This document shows, piece by piece, positions 42,573 through 51,830 of a stretch of 64,000 bases of DNA. Made by a program: the position numbers and the translations under genes. Within the stretch, counting starts at the first letter, position 1; each line of letters begins with the position of its first letter. The stretch comes from Ilyobacter polytropus DSM 2926 (GTDB lineage: Bacteria; Fusobacteriota; Fusobacteriia; Fusobacteriales; Fusobacteriaceae): assembly GCF_000165505.1 (NCBI RefSeq), contig NC_014632.1, forward strand, positions 992,001-1,056,000, read 5' to 3'. The notes beneath the pieces are model-generated. The model saw only the letters and a program-made list of their open reading frames with translations, did no database searches and was not told where the DNA came from.

Positions 42573-44636
42573 TTATTTAGATATAAGTATTACTGAACTT
42601 TTAGGATGTACCAGATATTTTCTTCTTTGTACTATAGTTGGCTCTTCAAGGAAATCCTCTTCTAAATATGTATCTACCACCCTATACCATTTCTTCCCAT
42701 TCTTAAGAATAGGCAGTTCGAAGATAAGTGTCTCGTGATATGAGTTCAAAGCTACGTATATATCATTATCTGTTTCTTCAATGTCCCTGGTGTCTCCTCC
42801 GTCAATCATAAAGGCAATACTTCTCGAATAGTGTGACCAATCCGGAGTACAGGCCTTTACTCCATGCCAGGTTATATCACTATAACCATCTCCATCTATG
42901 TCTGTGTCAGTAAAAAAATGTTCTCTTTTAAGTGCCGGATGACTTTTTCTGAATTTTATCATATTTTTCATAAATTTATGTATACCTTTAAATTCAGCTA
43001 GTCTATCCCAGTTAATCCAGTTCATCTCATTATCCTGGCAATATGCATTATTGTTTCCCTGCTGAGTTTTAGCCATCTCATCACCCATTAAAATCATAGG
43101 AACACCCTGAGAAAGCATAAGTATTACAAGAAAATTTTTCATCTGTCTTTTTCTTAATTTTATAATAGATATATCTAGGATATCTCCCTCTACACCATGG
43201 TTATAAGAGTTATTGTGATTATCCCCGTCTCTGTTGTACTCCCCATTGGCATGATTATGTTTTTTATTATAAGAAACAAGGTCCCACATTGTAAATCCGT
43301 CATGAGAAGTTACGAAATTTATACTATGATAAGGCCTTCTTCCAAATTTTCTAAAAAGATCAGGACTTCCGACCAGTCTTGTGGCCAGATCCTGTACCTG
43401 TCCCATATCGCCACGTATAAACCTTCTTACAGTATCACGGAATTTACCGTTTAATTCTGCCCAACCGCATGGAAACTCTCCTAAGAAATAACCTCCGGCT
43501 GCGTCCCATCCTTCGGCGATAAGTTTCGATCCGGATAAAACGGGATCATCGGCAATATCTTTTAGGAGAGATAAGTCTCCTATCCATCGCCCGGTGCTGT
43601 CACGACCTAATATTGCTGCCAAGTCAAAACGAAATCCATCTACATTTAGCTGTCCATACCAGTATCTCAAGCTATTTATAATGAGTTCTTTTACTACTGT
43701 ATGACTACAGTTTACCGTGTTACCTGTTCCAGAATAATTTGAGTAGTACATCTTGTTTTTTTCCAAAATATAATACACAGAGTTATCAAGACCTTTAAAA
43801 GATATAATAGGACCCATTTCATTACCTTCACCAGTGTGGTTAAATACGACGTCTAAAATAACCTCTATACCTTTCTTATGCAACGCTTCTACAAGTTGAC
43901 GAAACTGGATAACATGCTCTCCTAGTTTTCCAAGTACTTTTCTGTCTCCAGAAAGATAATTCGAAGTAGGTGCATAAAAACCAATAGGGTTATACCCCCA
44001 TACATTCTTTAACTTTTCTCCAGTTATAGGGTTGGTTCCCACTACATCATCCTCATCAAATTCAAATATAGGAAGAAGCTGTACAGCAGTGACTCCAAGA
44101 TCCTTTAAATGATCAATTTTCTCCATAAGTCCCTTATATGTCCCAGGATGTGTTACATTAGAATTTTTGTTTGCAGTAAACAATTTCACATGCATCTCAT
44201 AAATAATTGTATCTCGAAATTCGTTTTTTGGTTTCATATCTTCAGACCAGTTGTATGTTCTGGTATCTAATATCAAACCTTTTCTAGGAGATTTTGGGCA
44301 GCCATTTTTAGGAGTTATACACTTTGCATAGGGATCTAAAATTAGTTTGTCAGGGGAAAATCTATGTCCGAGCTTCATATCAAAAGGCCCGTCTACTATC
44401 CACCCATAATAGTAACCTTCAGTCATACCTTCTACATACACATGCCATATATCTCCTGTTTTATTAACATTTTTATCTAATTTATATGAAAAACAAGGTT
44501 CACAATCATCTGAGTGTTCAAATATATGTAAAGTCATACTGGTTGCATTCCTGCTGAATATTCCAAAATTCACTCCTGCATCAAGAACAATCGCCCCCAT
44601 AAAATAAATTCCAGGTCGAGCTATCAATTTATTCAT
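42573..44636 (-). CDS. glgX: glycogen debranching enzyme GlgX (isoamylase type)
   Basis: A 687-residue GH13 enzyme that hydrolyses alpha-1,6 branches of glycogen limit dextrin. The N-terminal CBM48 domain (GVNFGIFSRNATSMTLHIFE) is followed by the TIM barrel with VILDVVFNHTGEG, DGFRFDLAAILGRD (nucleophile Asp), LIAEGWDAAGGY (acid Glu) and FVTSHDGFTMWDL (third Asp). The ATG at 44636 follows GGAGGTGG; an upstream in-frame ATG is unlikely. No other glycogen genes are nearby. The IS200 copy 2 lies just upstream. Confidence 0.9.
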   Translation of the reverse strand: MNKLIARPGIYFMGAIVLDAGVNFGIFSRNATSMTLHIFEHSDDCEPCFSYKLDKNVNKTGDIWHVYVEGMTEGYYYGWIVDGPFDMKLGHRFSPDKLILDPYAKCITPKNGCPKSPRKGLILDTRTYNWSEDMKPKNEFRDTIIYEMHVKLFTANKNSNVTHPGTYKGLMEKIDHLKDLGVTAVQLLPIFEFDEDDVVGTNPITGEKLKNVWGYNPIGFYAPTSNYLSGDRKVLGKLGEHVIQFRQLVEALHKKGIEVILDVVFNHTGEGNEMGPIISFKGLDNSVYYILEKNKMYYSNYSGTGNTVNCSHTVVKELIINSLRYWYGQLNVDGFRFDLAAILGRDSTGRWIGDLSLLKDIADDPVLSGSKLIAEGWDAAGGYFLGEFPCGWAELNGKFRDTVRRFIRGDMGQVQDLATRLVGSPDLFRKFGRRPYHSINFVTSHDGFTMWDLVSYNKKHNHANGEYNRDGDNHNNSYNHGVEGDILDISIIKLRKRQMKNFLVILMLSQGVPMILMGDEMAKTQQGNNNAYCQDNEMNWINWDRLAEFKGIHKFMKNMIKFRKSHPALKREHFFTDTDIDGDGYSDITWHGVKACTPDWSHYSRSIAFMIDGGDTRDIEETDNDIYVALNSYHETLIFELPILKNGKKWYRVVDTYLEEDFLEEPTIVQRRKYLVHPKSSVILISK

Positions 44637-44703
44637 AAAAACCACCTCCAAAACTCTATCTATATAATACCATTTTTTTCCGATTTTCATTTATTGTTTA
44701 GAT

Positions 44704-45449
44704 AAAATCAAAACTACCACTTCAAGTGGTAGTTTGCTCATGCCCTAGAAGGGCGCTTTTCCAGCATTGGGCTGAAGCCCTTCTGAACGGTTTGCCAACC
44801 GCGTAATATTTCATTTAGCTACTCAAGTAGCTCTTTGTTTCTAGCTCTTTTTTACTTTACCTCCAGTAAAAGGATCAATATATTCTTTCAATGTTAATTG
44901 ATCTTCTGCAATATCTTCTTGCAACTGATTTCTAATATAATCTTCGATCCTTTTCCTGTTACGACCTACTGTATCTACATAGTATCCGCGGCACCAAAAG
45001 TGCCTGTTTCCATACTTATATTTTAGATTTGCATGTCGATCAAATATCATTAATGAACTTTTTCCTTTTAAATACCCCATGAAACTAGATACACTCAATT
45101 TAGGCGGTATGCTCACAAGCATATGTATGTGATCTTTACATGCGCTTGCTTCGTGTATCTCTACTTTTTTATTCTCGCAAAGTTTTCTAAGTATTTGCCC
45201 AATATCTTGCTTTATCTTTCCATAGATTACTTTTCTCCTGTACTTAGGTGCAAAGACTATGTGATATTTACAATTCCATCTTGTGTGTGCTAAACTATTA
45301 CTATCCATTTAAACCTCCTTTTGTATCTCAACTGGTCGGCAAACCTAAGTTGATTATATCAAAGGAGGTTTTCTATTTTATACGCATAGCCTTCCGGCAT
45401 TTTGGGTCCACCTGCAGAGCAGGTGGTTTTCTTTTTCTATAATAAAAAG
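44704..45449 (-). mobile_element. IS200/IS605-type element, copy 2 (inverted)
   Basis: This is identical in extent (746 bp) to copy 1 but on the opposite strand. As in copy 1, its left end begins in the T-run of a terminator (45443-45472, read on the minus strand). Only the flanking bases differ. Recombination between the two copies would invert the 8.1 kb between them. Confidence 0.85.
44841..45308 (-). CDS. tnpA: IS200-type TnpA transposase (copy 2)
   Basis: 155 residues, identical in sequence to the copy at 36039, with the same DHIHMLV HUH motif and EDYIRNQ tyrosine. It is complete with an AAAGGAGGTTT ribosome site, so both copies could supply transposase. The perfect identity implies a recent transposition. 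Confidence 0.9.
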   Translation of the reverse strand: MDSNSLAHTRWNCKYHIVFAPKYRRKVIYGKIKQDIGQILRKLCENKKVEIHEASACKDHIHMLVSIPPKLSVSSFMGYLKGKSSLMIFDRHANLKYKYGNRHFWCRGYYVDTVGRNRKRIEDYIRNQLQEDIAEDQLTLKEYIDPFTGGKVKKS

Positions 45450-45472
45450 GCAGAATAAATTTCTGCCTTTTA
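45443..45472 (-). terminator. terminator of the nitroreductase gene
   Basis: GGCAGAA (45449-45455) pairs with TTCTGCC (45461-45467), flanked by A- and T-runs. It lies between the nitroreductase stop and IS200 copy 2. Confidence 0.7.
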
Positions 45473-45556
45473 AGCTAATGTCAATTAAGAGTTTATAAAC
45501 CCCTATAATATTAACCTTTATTAATTTATTATCTTATTTATACTAAGTTTTATCAA

Positions 45557-46099
45557 TTATTTGCTCGTATATGAAGTTCCATAGCTGTTGTAATGAACCT
45601 TTGAAAAATCCATGTCCTCTTCAGTATAAGCTGGCCTTTCTTGTTCTGGATATCCCATTGCCAGTATAGCAAGCACTTTGATATCCTCCTCTATACCTAA
45701 TATCTCTCTTGCTATAACATCTGCTCCTCTTCCGTCTTCAGATGGTCTTTTGTCAATCTGGACCCAGCATGATTTAAGGCCCTTTTCTTCCGCCTCTAGC
45801 TGCATAAATGTAAGAGCTATAGAGCAGTCTTCTAACCATGTATCTGACTTTTCCTCTCTACCTAAAACCACTATTGCTACTGGGGCATCTTTCACAAGCT
45901 GCCCTCCTGCAGGTTTTGCCTTAGAAAGTTTATCTAATTTAGCACTGTCGTCTACCACCACAAATTCCCAAGGTCTTTTATTTTTCCCACTTGGAGATAT
46001 TAGTCCCGCCTTTAGAATAGTTTCCAATTTTTCAGTTTCTACCGGTTTTTCTTGAAATTTTCTTATACTTCTTCTTTTTTTCAGTAATTCAAACAACAT
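45557..46099 (-). CDS. nitroreductase family protein
   Basis: A 180-residue FMN-dependent nitroreductase-like protein. It has the FMN-binding RRSIRKFQEKPV at the N-terminus, SPSGKNKRPWEFVVVDD near residue 36, APVAIVVLG, and ILAMGYPEQERPAY near the end. It forms homodimers and reduces nitro compounds, quinones or related substrates with NAD(P)H. It directly follows nfo, with 13 bases between, so the two are likely one transcript. Confidence 0.8.
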   Translation of the reverse strand: MLFELLKKRRSIRKFQEKPVETEKLETILKAGLISPSGKNKRPWEFVVVDDSAKLDKLSKAKPAGGQLVKDAPVAIVVLGREEKSDTWLEDCSIALTFMQLEAEEKGLKSCWVQIDKRPSEDGRGADVIAREILGIEEDIKVLAILAMGYPEQERPAYTEEDMDFSKVHYNSYGTSYTSK

Positions 46100-46112
46100 A
46101 ATTTATTCCCCC

Positions 46113-47009
46113 TTAATCTTCTATTAAATCATATAAAAGTTCTATCTCTTCTTTCCACAATGTTTCATCTATGGTTTCTAGAATAATAGGCATTTTATCA
46201 AACCTGGTATCATTCATAAATCTCTTAAAAAAGTCCATTCCGAGAACACCCTTTCCTATACTATGATGCCTGTCTTTTCGGCTTCCTGTGTCAAACTTTG
46301 AGTCATTGAGATGAATGGCCTTTAGATATTTGAAACCTACAGTTTTCTCAAACGCATTCATTGTTTTATCATATCCTTCTTTATCTTTTAACTCATAACC
46401 AGCTGCAAGGGTGTGACATGTGTCTAAACAGACTCCTATTCTGGATTTATCATCTATTCTTTCTATTATATAAGCTAGATCTTCGAATCTGTTTCCAAGA
46501 TTAGATCCCTGGCCAGCTGTGTTTTCTAGTATCACAGAAATATACTCTGTGGATTCTAAGGCTTTATTTATTCCGTTAGATATATGATCAAGACATTCTT
46601 CTCGTGAGATCTCATTCAGGTGACTTCCCGGATGTGTGTTTATATATTTCAGACCCAGTTGTTCACATCTTTTCATCTCGTCGATAAATGCATTTAGTGA
46701 TTTTCCTCTTTTTTCTGCATCTGGATTTCCAAGGTTTATAAGGTATCCGTCATGGGGTAAAACTACATCAGGAGTATACTTATTTTTCTCCATTGCCTCT
46801 TTGAACTTTTCTATATCCTTATCAGTAAGTGGTTTTGCTTCCCAACGTCTCTGATTTTTTACAAAAAGTCCAAAGGCCCTTGCCCCTATACCCCTGGCAT
46901 TTATAGGGGCGTTGAAGACCCCACCTGAAGCACTTACATGCGTCCCAACATACTTGTTTTTAATTTTTTCTTCTCTGCTTCTTGTATCTTTTTTAGTTTT
47001 TTTATTCAT
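46113..47009 (-). CDS. nfo: endonuclease IV (AP endonuclease)
   Basis: A 298-residue Nfo protein that cuts abasic sites in DNA repair. It shows HVSASGGVFNAP near residue 24, LPHDGYLINLGNP, INTHPGSH with a metal His near 130, ILENTAGQGSNLG with Glu near 165, GVCLDTCHTLAAGY, HLNDSKFDTGSRKDRHHSIG, and PIILETI. All nine zinc ligands appear present. The N-terminus MNKKTKKDTRSREEKIK is an extra basic tail. Two decayed copies of this gene's 5' end lie at 48761 and 50922. Confidence 0.92.
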   Translation of the reverse strand: MNKKTKKDTRSREEKIKNKYVGTHVSASGGVFNAPINARGIGARAFGLFVKNQRRWEAKPLTDKDIEKFKEAMEKNKYTPDVVLPHDGYLINLGNPDAEKRGKSLNAFIDEMKRCEQLGLKYINTHPGSHLNEISREECLDHISNGINKALESTEYISVILENTAGQGSNLGNRFEDLAYIIERIDDKSRIGVCLDTCHTLAAGYELKDKEGYDKTMNAFEKTVGFKYLKAIHLNDSKFDTGSRKDRHHSIGKGVLGMDFFKRFMNDTRFDKMPIILETIDETLWKEEIELLYDLIED

Positions 47010-47277
47010 CGGATACTGCTCCTGTTATCACTTTATATATAGAAAGAGTATAACATATTTTTATACTTTTCCTATTCTGGGAATCGACCATAGTACATGA
47101 TGGATAATTCTCCATAGACCTTGTCCTACTTTTTAAGGTTTTTTTCCGCTATTGCTAAACAGATAAAATGCCTTAAGGAGCACTTGATTTGATGGAAAGA
47201 CACTAGAACTTGAAACAGACTCAGAGTGGTGATTTCTAGCTCATCATACACGTTTTATGCCAAATTCTTTTTTCTTT

Positions 47278-48600
47278 TTAATTTCCATTTTCAAAAGCGT
47301 AGTAGATCGCATTAATAGCATTTCCCAAATCATCTGATTCAACACCAATAATAATATTGATTTCACTTGAACCTTGATCAATCATTCTAATATTAATATT
47401 CTCTTTTGCTAAAGCTGCAAAAACTTTTGCAGACATTCCTGGTATCTCTGCAATTCCATAACCAACAGTAGCAATAATTGCCATATTAGAAAAAACATTT
47501 ATAGAGTTTGGTTCACACTCTTGGTTGATTTCTTCAATTGCCTTATCTAATTTTCCTTTTACTTTACAATCTTGAATAACAATAGATAAAGTATCTATCC
47601 CAGATGGTAGATGCTCAACAGAAATTTCATATTTTTCTAATATAGATAATATTTTTCTAATAAAACCAATTTGTCCATTCATAAGGTCTTTATGAATAGC
47701 TAAAACTGTAAAGTTTTTAGTTCCTGCTATACCTGTAATTTTTCCTACCTTTAAATTATCACTGTAATCCTCGACAATGATTGTCCCTTTATGGTCAGGA
47801 TCATTAGTATTTCTGATATTAATTGGAATACCAGCTTCCCGTACTGGAAATACTGCTTCATCATGTAATACATTAGCACCCATATAAGAAAGCTCTCTAA
47901 GCTCTTTATAAGTTATTTTTTCAATAGGCTTAGGATTATTAACGATTCTTGGGTCTGCCATAAGAAAACCAGAAACATCTGTCCAATTTTCATAAACTTC
48001 TGCGTTAACTGCTTTAGCTATAATGGCTCCTGTAACATCTGATCCACCTCTTGAAAAAGTTTTAATTTCTCCATCAAAGGATGAACCATAAAACCCAGGT
48101 ATCACTGCATTTTCAACACCTATTAAGGTTTCACGAATTGTTTTATAAGTTTTTTCAACATCAAGGTTATTGTTTTGGTTAAAATAAATCATATCTTTTG
48201 GATCTAAGAATTTAAACCCTAACAGCTGTGATAAAATAAGACCATTTAAATATTCTCCTCGACTTGCTACATAATCTGTGTTAGCACCTTTAGATATATT
48301 TTCTTTTATTTCAATTAAATAGGGCTTGATATTAAAATCAAGATTAAGATCCCTGACAATTTCTTCGTACCTATTAGATATAATTTCAAATACTTGATCA
48401 AATGGCACTGACTTTTGAACATGCTGACGGCACAAATAAAGTAAGTCTGTTATTTTTGAATCTTCTTTATTTCTTTTTCCTGGCGCCGAAGTAATAACAA
48501 ATTTTCTTTTTGGATCTTTTTTAACAATATTAAACACTTTCATCATCTGGCTTGCATTAGCAACTGATGATCCACCAAATTTTGCAACTTTAATTCCCAT
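47278..48600 (-). CDS. lysC: aspartate kinase
   Basis: A 440-residue aspartokinase, catalysing the first step to lysine, threonine and methionine. The kinase domain begins VAKFGGSSVANASQM and includes FSRGGSDVTGAI near residue 185 and MGANVLHDEAV near 240. Two ACT domains follow (VLAIHKDLMNGQIGFI and ANVFSNMAIIATVGYGI-type segments), as in feedback-sensitive enzymes. No lysine riboswitch is visible in the 150 bases upstream. Monofunctional; which amino acid feeds back cannot be read. Confidence 0.88.
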   Translation of the reverse strand: MGIKVAKFGGSSVANASQMMKVFNIVKKDPKRKFVITSAPGKRNKEDSKITDLLYLCRQHVQKSVPFDQVFEIISNRYEEIVRDLNLDFNIKPYLIEIKENISKGANTDYVASRGEYLNGLILSQLLGFKFLDPKDMIYFNQNNNLDVEKTYKTIRETLIGVENAVIPGFYGSSFDGEIKTFSRGGSDVTGAIIAKAVNAEVYENWTDVSGFLMADPRIVNNPKPIEKITYKELRELSYMGANVLHDEAVFPVREAGIPINIRNTNDPDHKGTIIVEDYSDNLKVGKITGIAGTKNFTVLAIHKDLMNGQIGFIRKILSILEKYEISVEHLPSGIDTLSIVIQDCKVKGKLDKAIEEINQECEPNSINVFSNMAIIATVGYGIAEIPGMSAKVFAALAKENINIRMIDQGSSEINIIIGVESDDLGNAINAIYYAFENGN

Positions 48601-49370
48601 GAACTACATCTCCTTTGATAGTAAACTTTCTTTTTTATGAAAATTATTATTATTGATTTATTTCAATACACCGTCCTAATTTTGAAGATTCATTTAATAT
48701 TTTATACCAACAACTGTCATTTTCCACCTATGAAATAAGAAAAGTTAACCTAAATGATACATGCACTTACATGTGCCCCAAAAAATTTATTTTTTCTTTC
48801 CTGGTTATTGTATCTTTTTTAGTTTTTTTATTCATTGGATACTACTCCTAATAATGACCTATATATGAATAGAGTATAACATATTTTTATAATAGATATT
48901 AAGAGCATTTATCTAAATTTTTAATTTCGAAAGTAAAAAAGGATAGGATTTCAAAATTGGCAATTTAAGCTTCTATTTTTTTTAGAGTATTTTTTATAAT
49001 TTTATCTTCTATCTTTTTATCATTGGTATTTAAGGAATGGATTAAAAACTCATTTTATTTATAAAAATTACAAGACCTCAGGCAGCTAATCCTGAGGTCC
49101 CGTAAAAAATTATTTTTATCCTTTGCTATGATTGGAAGGGACATAACAAAATTTGAGGATAACATATTCAAATGAATCTGATAAGCCATTTTTAAATATA
49201 TATACATCACTTTTATGTCTCAAAATGGCCGGTGTTTGTACTCTGTTTAATTTTAGAAATGCACGAAAATATTAACCTGTGCATATTTAATTCTAAAATA
49301 AATTTGTTTTGCCATGCTTAATCTTAATAACGTATTTTCAAAAGAAAAAAGATTCGAATATCGTATTCGA
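48601..49370. repeat. gene graveyard with decayed nfo 5' end (copy B)
   Basis: 48761-48890 matches the nfo 5' region (46938-47068) on the same strand. From the minus strand it reads MNKKTKKDTITRKEKI, then stops, and the match includes the promoter TTATACT-type sequence. The longest identical stretch lies around 48811-48836. Elsewhere in this gap a hairpin at 49074-49100 (GACCTCAGG..CCTGAGGTC) may be a terminator. No complete gene is seen. Confidence 0.7.
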
Positions 49371-49823
49371 TTAGGATATCTGCCATAGGGTTTCATAAAT
49401 GATTTCGGATATTTTCAATTGTAGAAGATGAGCATTTATACGTTTAAAATTGACGTAAGTAATGGATTTACCTAAAGATAAAGACTTGTATTCTTTAAAA
49501 GAAAAATTCTTTTCATTAAGTTCTTTTGCTATTATTTTTTCCAGAAGATCCTCTATACGAGGAAGCTCATCTTTGATTAAATCAAGCAAGGCAGTTTGAC
49601 TAAATAACTCATGGTCCATATCGCAAATATTTGCAAAATCCTTTATTGTTTCCCAAGGAACTCTTTGATATTTTTTTATTATCCTGTCACTTATTTTTCT
49701 TGATGCTTTACCTATCTTCACCAGGACAGGAACTGAATGGTTAAATGGAATGTTATCAAAATAATTAAGAAACTCAGATATATTTTGATATGATTTATCG
49801 GTTTCTGAAAGTTCTCCAAACAA
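49371..49823 (-). pseudogene. degenerate HepT-like (HEPN) protein, 150 aa
   Basis: The middle of this frame resembles the HepT/DUF86 toxin family: LVKIGKASRKISDRIIKKYQ, then VPWETIKDFANICDMDH, then LLDLIKDELPRIEDLLEKI. The family's R-N-x-h-x-H active motif has become FANICDMDH, lacking the Arg, so RNase activity is doubtful. The N-terminus begins at a junction with an NTF2-like remnant and is probably truncated. The C-terminal 45 residues are not family-like. No MntA partner is visible. Likely a decayed toxin-antitoxin relic. Confidence 0.5.
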
Positions 49824-49835
49824 AAATATAGAGAA

Positions 49836-49986
49836 TGAAGTTGCCGAGATAACTATTAAACAAAAGATATTTTTTATGGAAGATATCCCTAATGGACCTA
49901 AAGCCTGGGATATGAAAGAACAAATTTCAAAAATGATTTTTAAATTTGAAAAATTAAAAAATATTTTTATAATACATAAAAATTAA
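49836..49986 (+). repeat. truncated duplicate of the NTF2-like gene at 51831
   Basis: The plus strand reads EVAEITIKQKIFFMEDIPNG, then AWDMKEQISKMIFKFEKL, and stops at 49984-49986. This matches the 3' half of the gene at 51831-52220 with a few changes and no deletion. It has no start region and its left side abuts the HepT-like frame, so it is a fragment left by a recombination event. Confidence 0.8.
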
Positions 49987-50183
49987 TTTAAATAAACATT
50001 GTTTTTAACTAATTAAATCAATATATAAAATTACATGTTTAATTTCAAAAGAATACATTTTGATTAATAACTTGTGAATCATATAACTTATCCAATACAG
50101 ATCTTTAGTTGAAGTATCAAGGATATAAAAATACTACTTAATAAAAATAAAATTACATTTTTTTATAAAAAAAAGTTCATTTT

Positions 50184-50214
50184 TTGATAGTTTTATGATA
50201 AAGTAGAGTATAAC
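50184..50214 (+). promoter_or_regulatory. possible promoter of a small RNA
   Basis: TTGATA (50184-50189) and TATAAC (50209-50214) are separated by 19 bases; transcription would start near 50221. Confidence 0.4.
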
Positions 50215-50220
50215 AAAACT

Positions 50221-50340
50221 TTCCAACCAGCTATACCCGACAGTAATCTCCCCAAGGTGGCTGTCACCTCAAAACTTATATTCAATATTTATAATTGAAA
50301 AATATGATGAGATAATCGCTAATGGTTATCTCATTTTTTA
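50221..50340 (+). ncRNA. candidate small RNA 2
   Basis: No open frame is present. The transcript would contain a hairpin GACAG (50239-50243) to CTGTC (50261-50265) enclosing ATCTCCCCAAGG, then TTCAAT..ATTGAA, then a terminator TGAGATAA (50308-50315) with TTATCTCA (50326-50333) and a T-run. The C-rich loop resembles the loop of the small RNA candidate at 3402. It lies among decayed genes, so it could also be a relic. Function is a proposal. Confidence 0.4.
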
Positions 50341-50417
50341 TTATGATAGATTTTTAAACATTCCTTTGCCATATAAAGAGCTTCTTCAAAATCTTCACTA
50401 TATGTATATCTTACCAA
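50331..50417 (-). pseudogene. possible HicB-like C-terminal remnant
   Basis: The minus strand reads LVRYTYSEDFEEALYMAKECLKIYH (in frame from 50417, shown here as SEDFEEALYMAKECL) to a stop at 50333-50331. The pattern (acidic turn, EEAL, MAKE) is that of the last helix of HicB antitoxins. There is no upstream frame. A short and uncertain relic. Confidence 0.3.
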
Positions 50418-50534
50418 GTGTTTCTATACGTTTCAATCAGGATATTAATAGTATAAACTGAAAAAGACAAGAACCTCTCTTGCATTTTATTTGTTTTTTA
50501 TCTAGACTAATATTTATATTAAAGAAGAAAAAAA

Positions 50535-50553
50535 GACTGGAAATTAATCCAGC
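50535..50553 (-). terminator. small hairpin terminator
   Basis: CTGGA pairs with TCCAG over a short loop and is followed on the minus strand by a T-rich run, after the small hydrophobic ORF. Confidence 0.55.
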
Positions 50554-50555
50554 CT

Positions 50556-50681
50556 CTACCCTAAAAACATATTTTTTAATAGAAGTATTATCCCTAAAAT
50601 ATAGGTTATTATTGACAAAACTTTTCGTTTTGGATTATTTCTAGAAATTAAGTAATTTATTCCCATTAGAGTAATTATCAT
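50556..50681 (-). CDS. small hydrophobic protein, 41 aa
   Basis: The ATG at 50681 follows AAAGGATG by 7 bases on the minus strand. The 41 residues MIITLMGINYLISRNNPKRK and VLSIITYILGIILLLKNMFLG make one or two membrane helices with a basic middle. A terminator follows. It could be a small membrane protein or a type I toxin-like peptide; it lies in the decayed region and may be a relic. Confidence 0.35.
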   Translation of the reverse strand: MIITLMGINYLISRNNPKRKVLSIITYILGIILLLKNMFLG

Positions 50682-51619
50682 TATATTTGACATCCTTTTG
50701 GATCAAGGTAAAATTTACTAAAAGCATGAGGGACCACCTGTCCTCTAGCATTACTTTTATTTCCCCCTTCCCTTTCACACCTCCTTTTTATTATTATATT
50801 TTGGTTATTTAAACTGCTTGGTATATATTAGGTGTATTTCATAATTCTACTGGTTATTTTCTACTATATACTGTAATTTGATATGTTCTATAATATAAGA
50901 AAGTTAACCTCAATGACACACGCATTTACATGTGCCTCCAAATGTTTACTTTTTATTTTTTCTTCTCTGATTTTTTTTATAAAATCTCACTCCGCTGACT
51001 ATAATTATCTCTTTGAAAGTATAACATATGAAAAATATTATTAAAACCTTAATCTCCTAATAAATATAGAAATAGATCTATAGAAATAATCTTATATGCA
51101 TTTAAATACCTGACTTTCCAAAGAATTGAGATAAGTGTATCAATGTCTATCTTATAAATTTCTTCAACAGTATTTGGGTTTCGAAGTTTTAATATCAAAT
51201 AATTTTCATCTATATAAAATTAAAATTATTATATTTATCAAAACAAATTTTATAATCCTGATTTTTATATTTAATGTTTCTCGAATTGTATAATTAACTG
51301 CAACAGGTTATTTTTTAAGGAGTATAGGATATTTTTATAAGAGACATTAAGGCCATTTATTTAAAATTTTACTTTTTTAAAAAACTAGACAGTCTTATAA
51401 ATGGAACTTAAATTTATAAGACCGTTAGAATCAAAAGATTTTCTCACAAATAAAAATCAATAAAAGATAAAAAAATCGCACTAATAATAAAAAAACTTGT
51501 GCTCCTAGAGAACACAGAAAAAAAGAAGGACTGACCATAGAAAAAATAAAATTAAAAATATAATAATAAATATATTAAAGGAAAAAAACCTGCATCGAGT
51601 ATAATTTTTTTAAGGATAT

Positions 51620-51656
51620 TCTCAAGATATGGTGTATCTTGAGATTATCTTTTTAG
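51620..51656 (+). terminator. orphan terminator hairpin
   Basis: TCTCAAGATA (51620-51629) pairs with TATCTTGAGA (51635-51644), then a T-run. No gene is visible upstream. Confidence 0.65.
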
Positions 51657-51685
51657 AAACAAACCTATTAAAATTTTCTCCCTAA

Positions 51686-51711
51686 GAAAGCCAGACCTAG
51701 GTCTGGCTTTC
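51686..51711. repeat. 12-bp palindrome shared with the first terminator
   Basis: GAAAGCCAGACC and GGTCTGGCTTTC flank TA. The arm AAAGCCAGAC is the same as in the terminator at 563-608. Confidence 0.6.
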
Positions 51712-51830
51712 AAGACATAAGTGAAATGTAAAATGAAACTGAATAAAACCTTATTTTATTGTGATCCTATGTTTACTAATAAAATTTTTATATATCGTTG
51801 CAATGGTTTAAAAATCCCAAAGGTGATACT

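Larger units (their letters stand above)
50694..51830. repeat. gene graveyard with decayed nfo 5' end (copy C)
   Basis: 50922-51030 is a second, more diverged copy of the nfo 5' region, ending in the AAGTATAACATATG promoter segment. Copies B and C also share AGTTAACCT and ACATGTGCC flanks (from 48743 and 50902) that the functional gene lacks, so they duplicated from each other or from a common decayed parent. The rest of the stretch has no gene. A hairpin at 51620-51644 (TCTCAAGATA..TATCTTGAGA) with a T-run is a good terminator. Confidence 0.65.
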
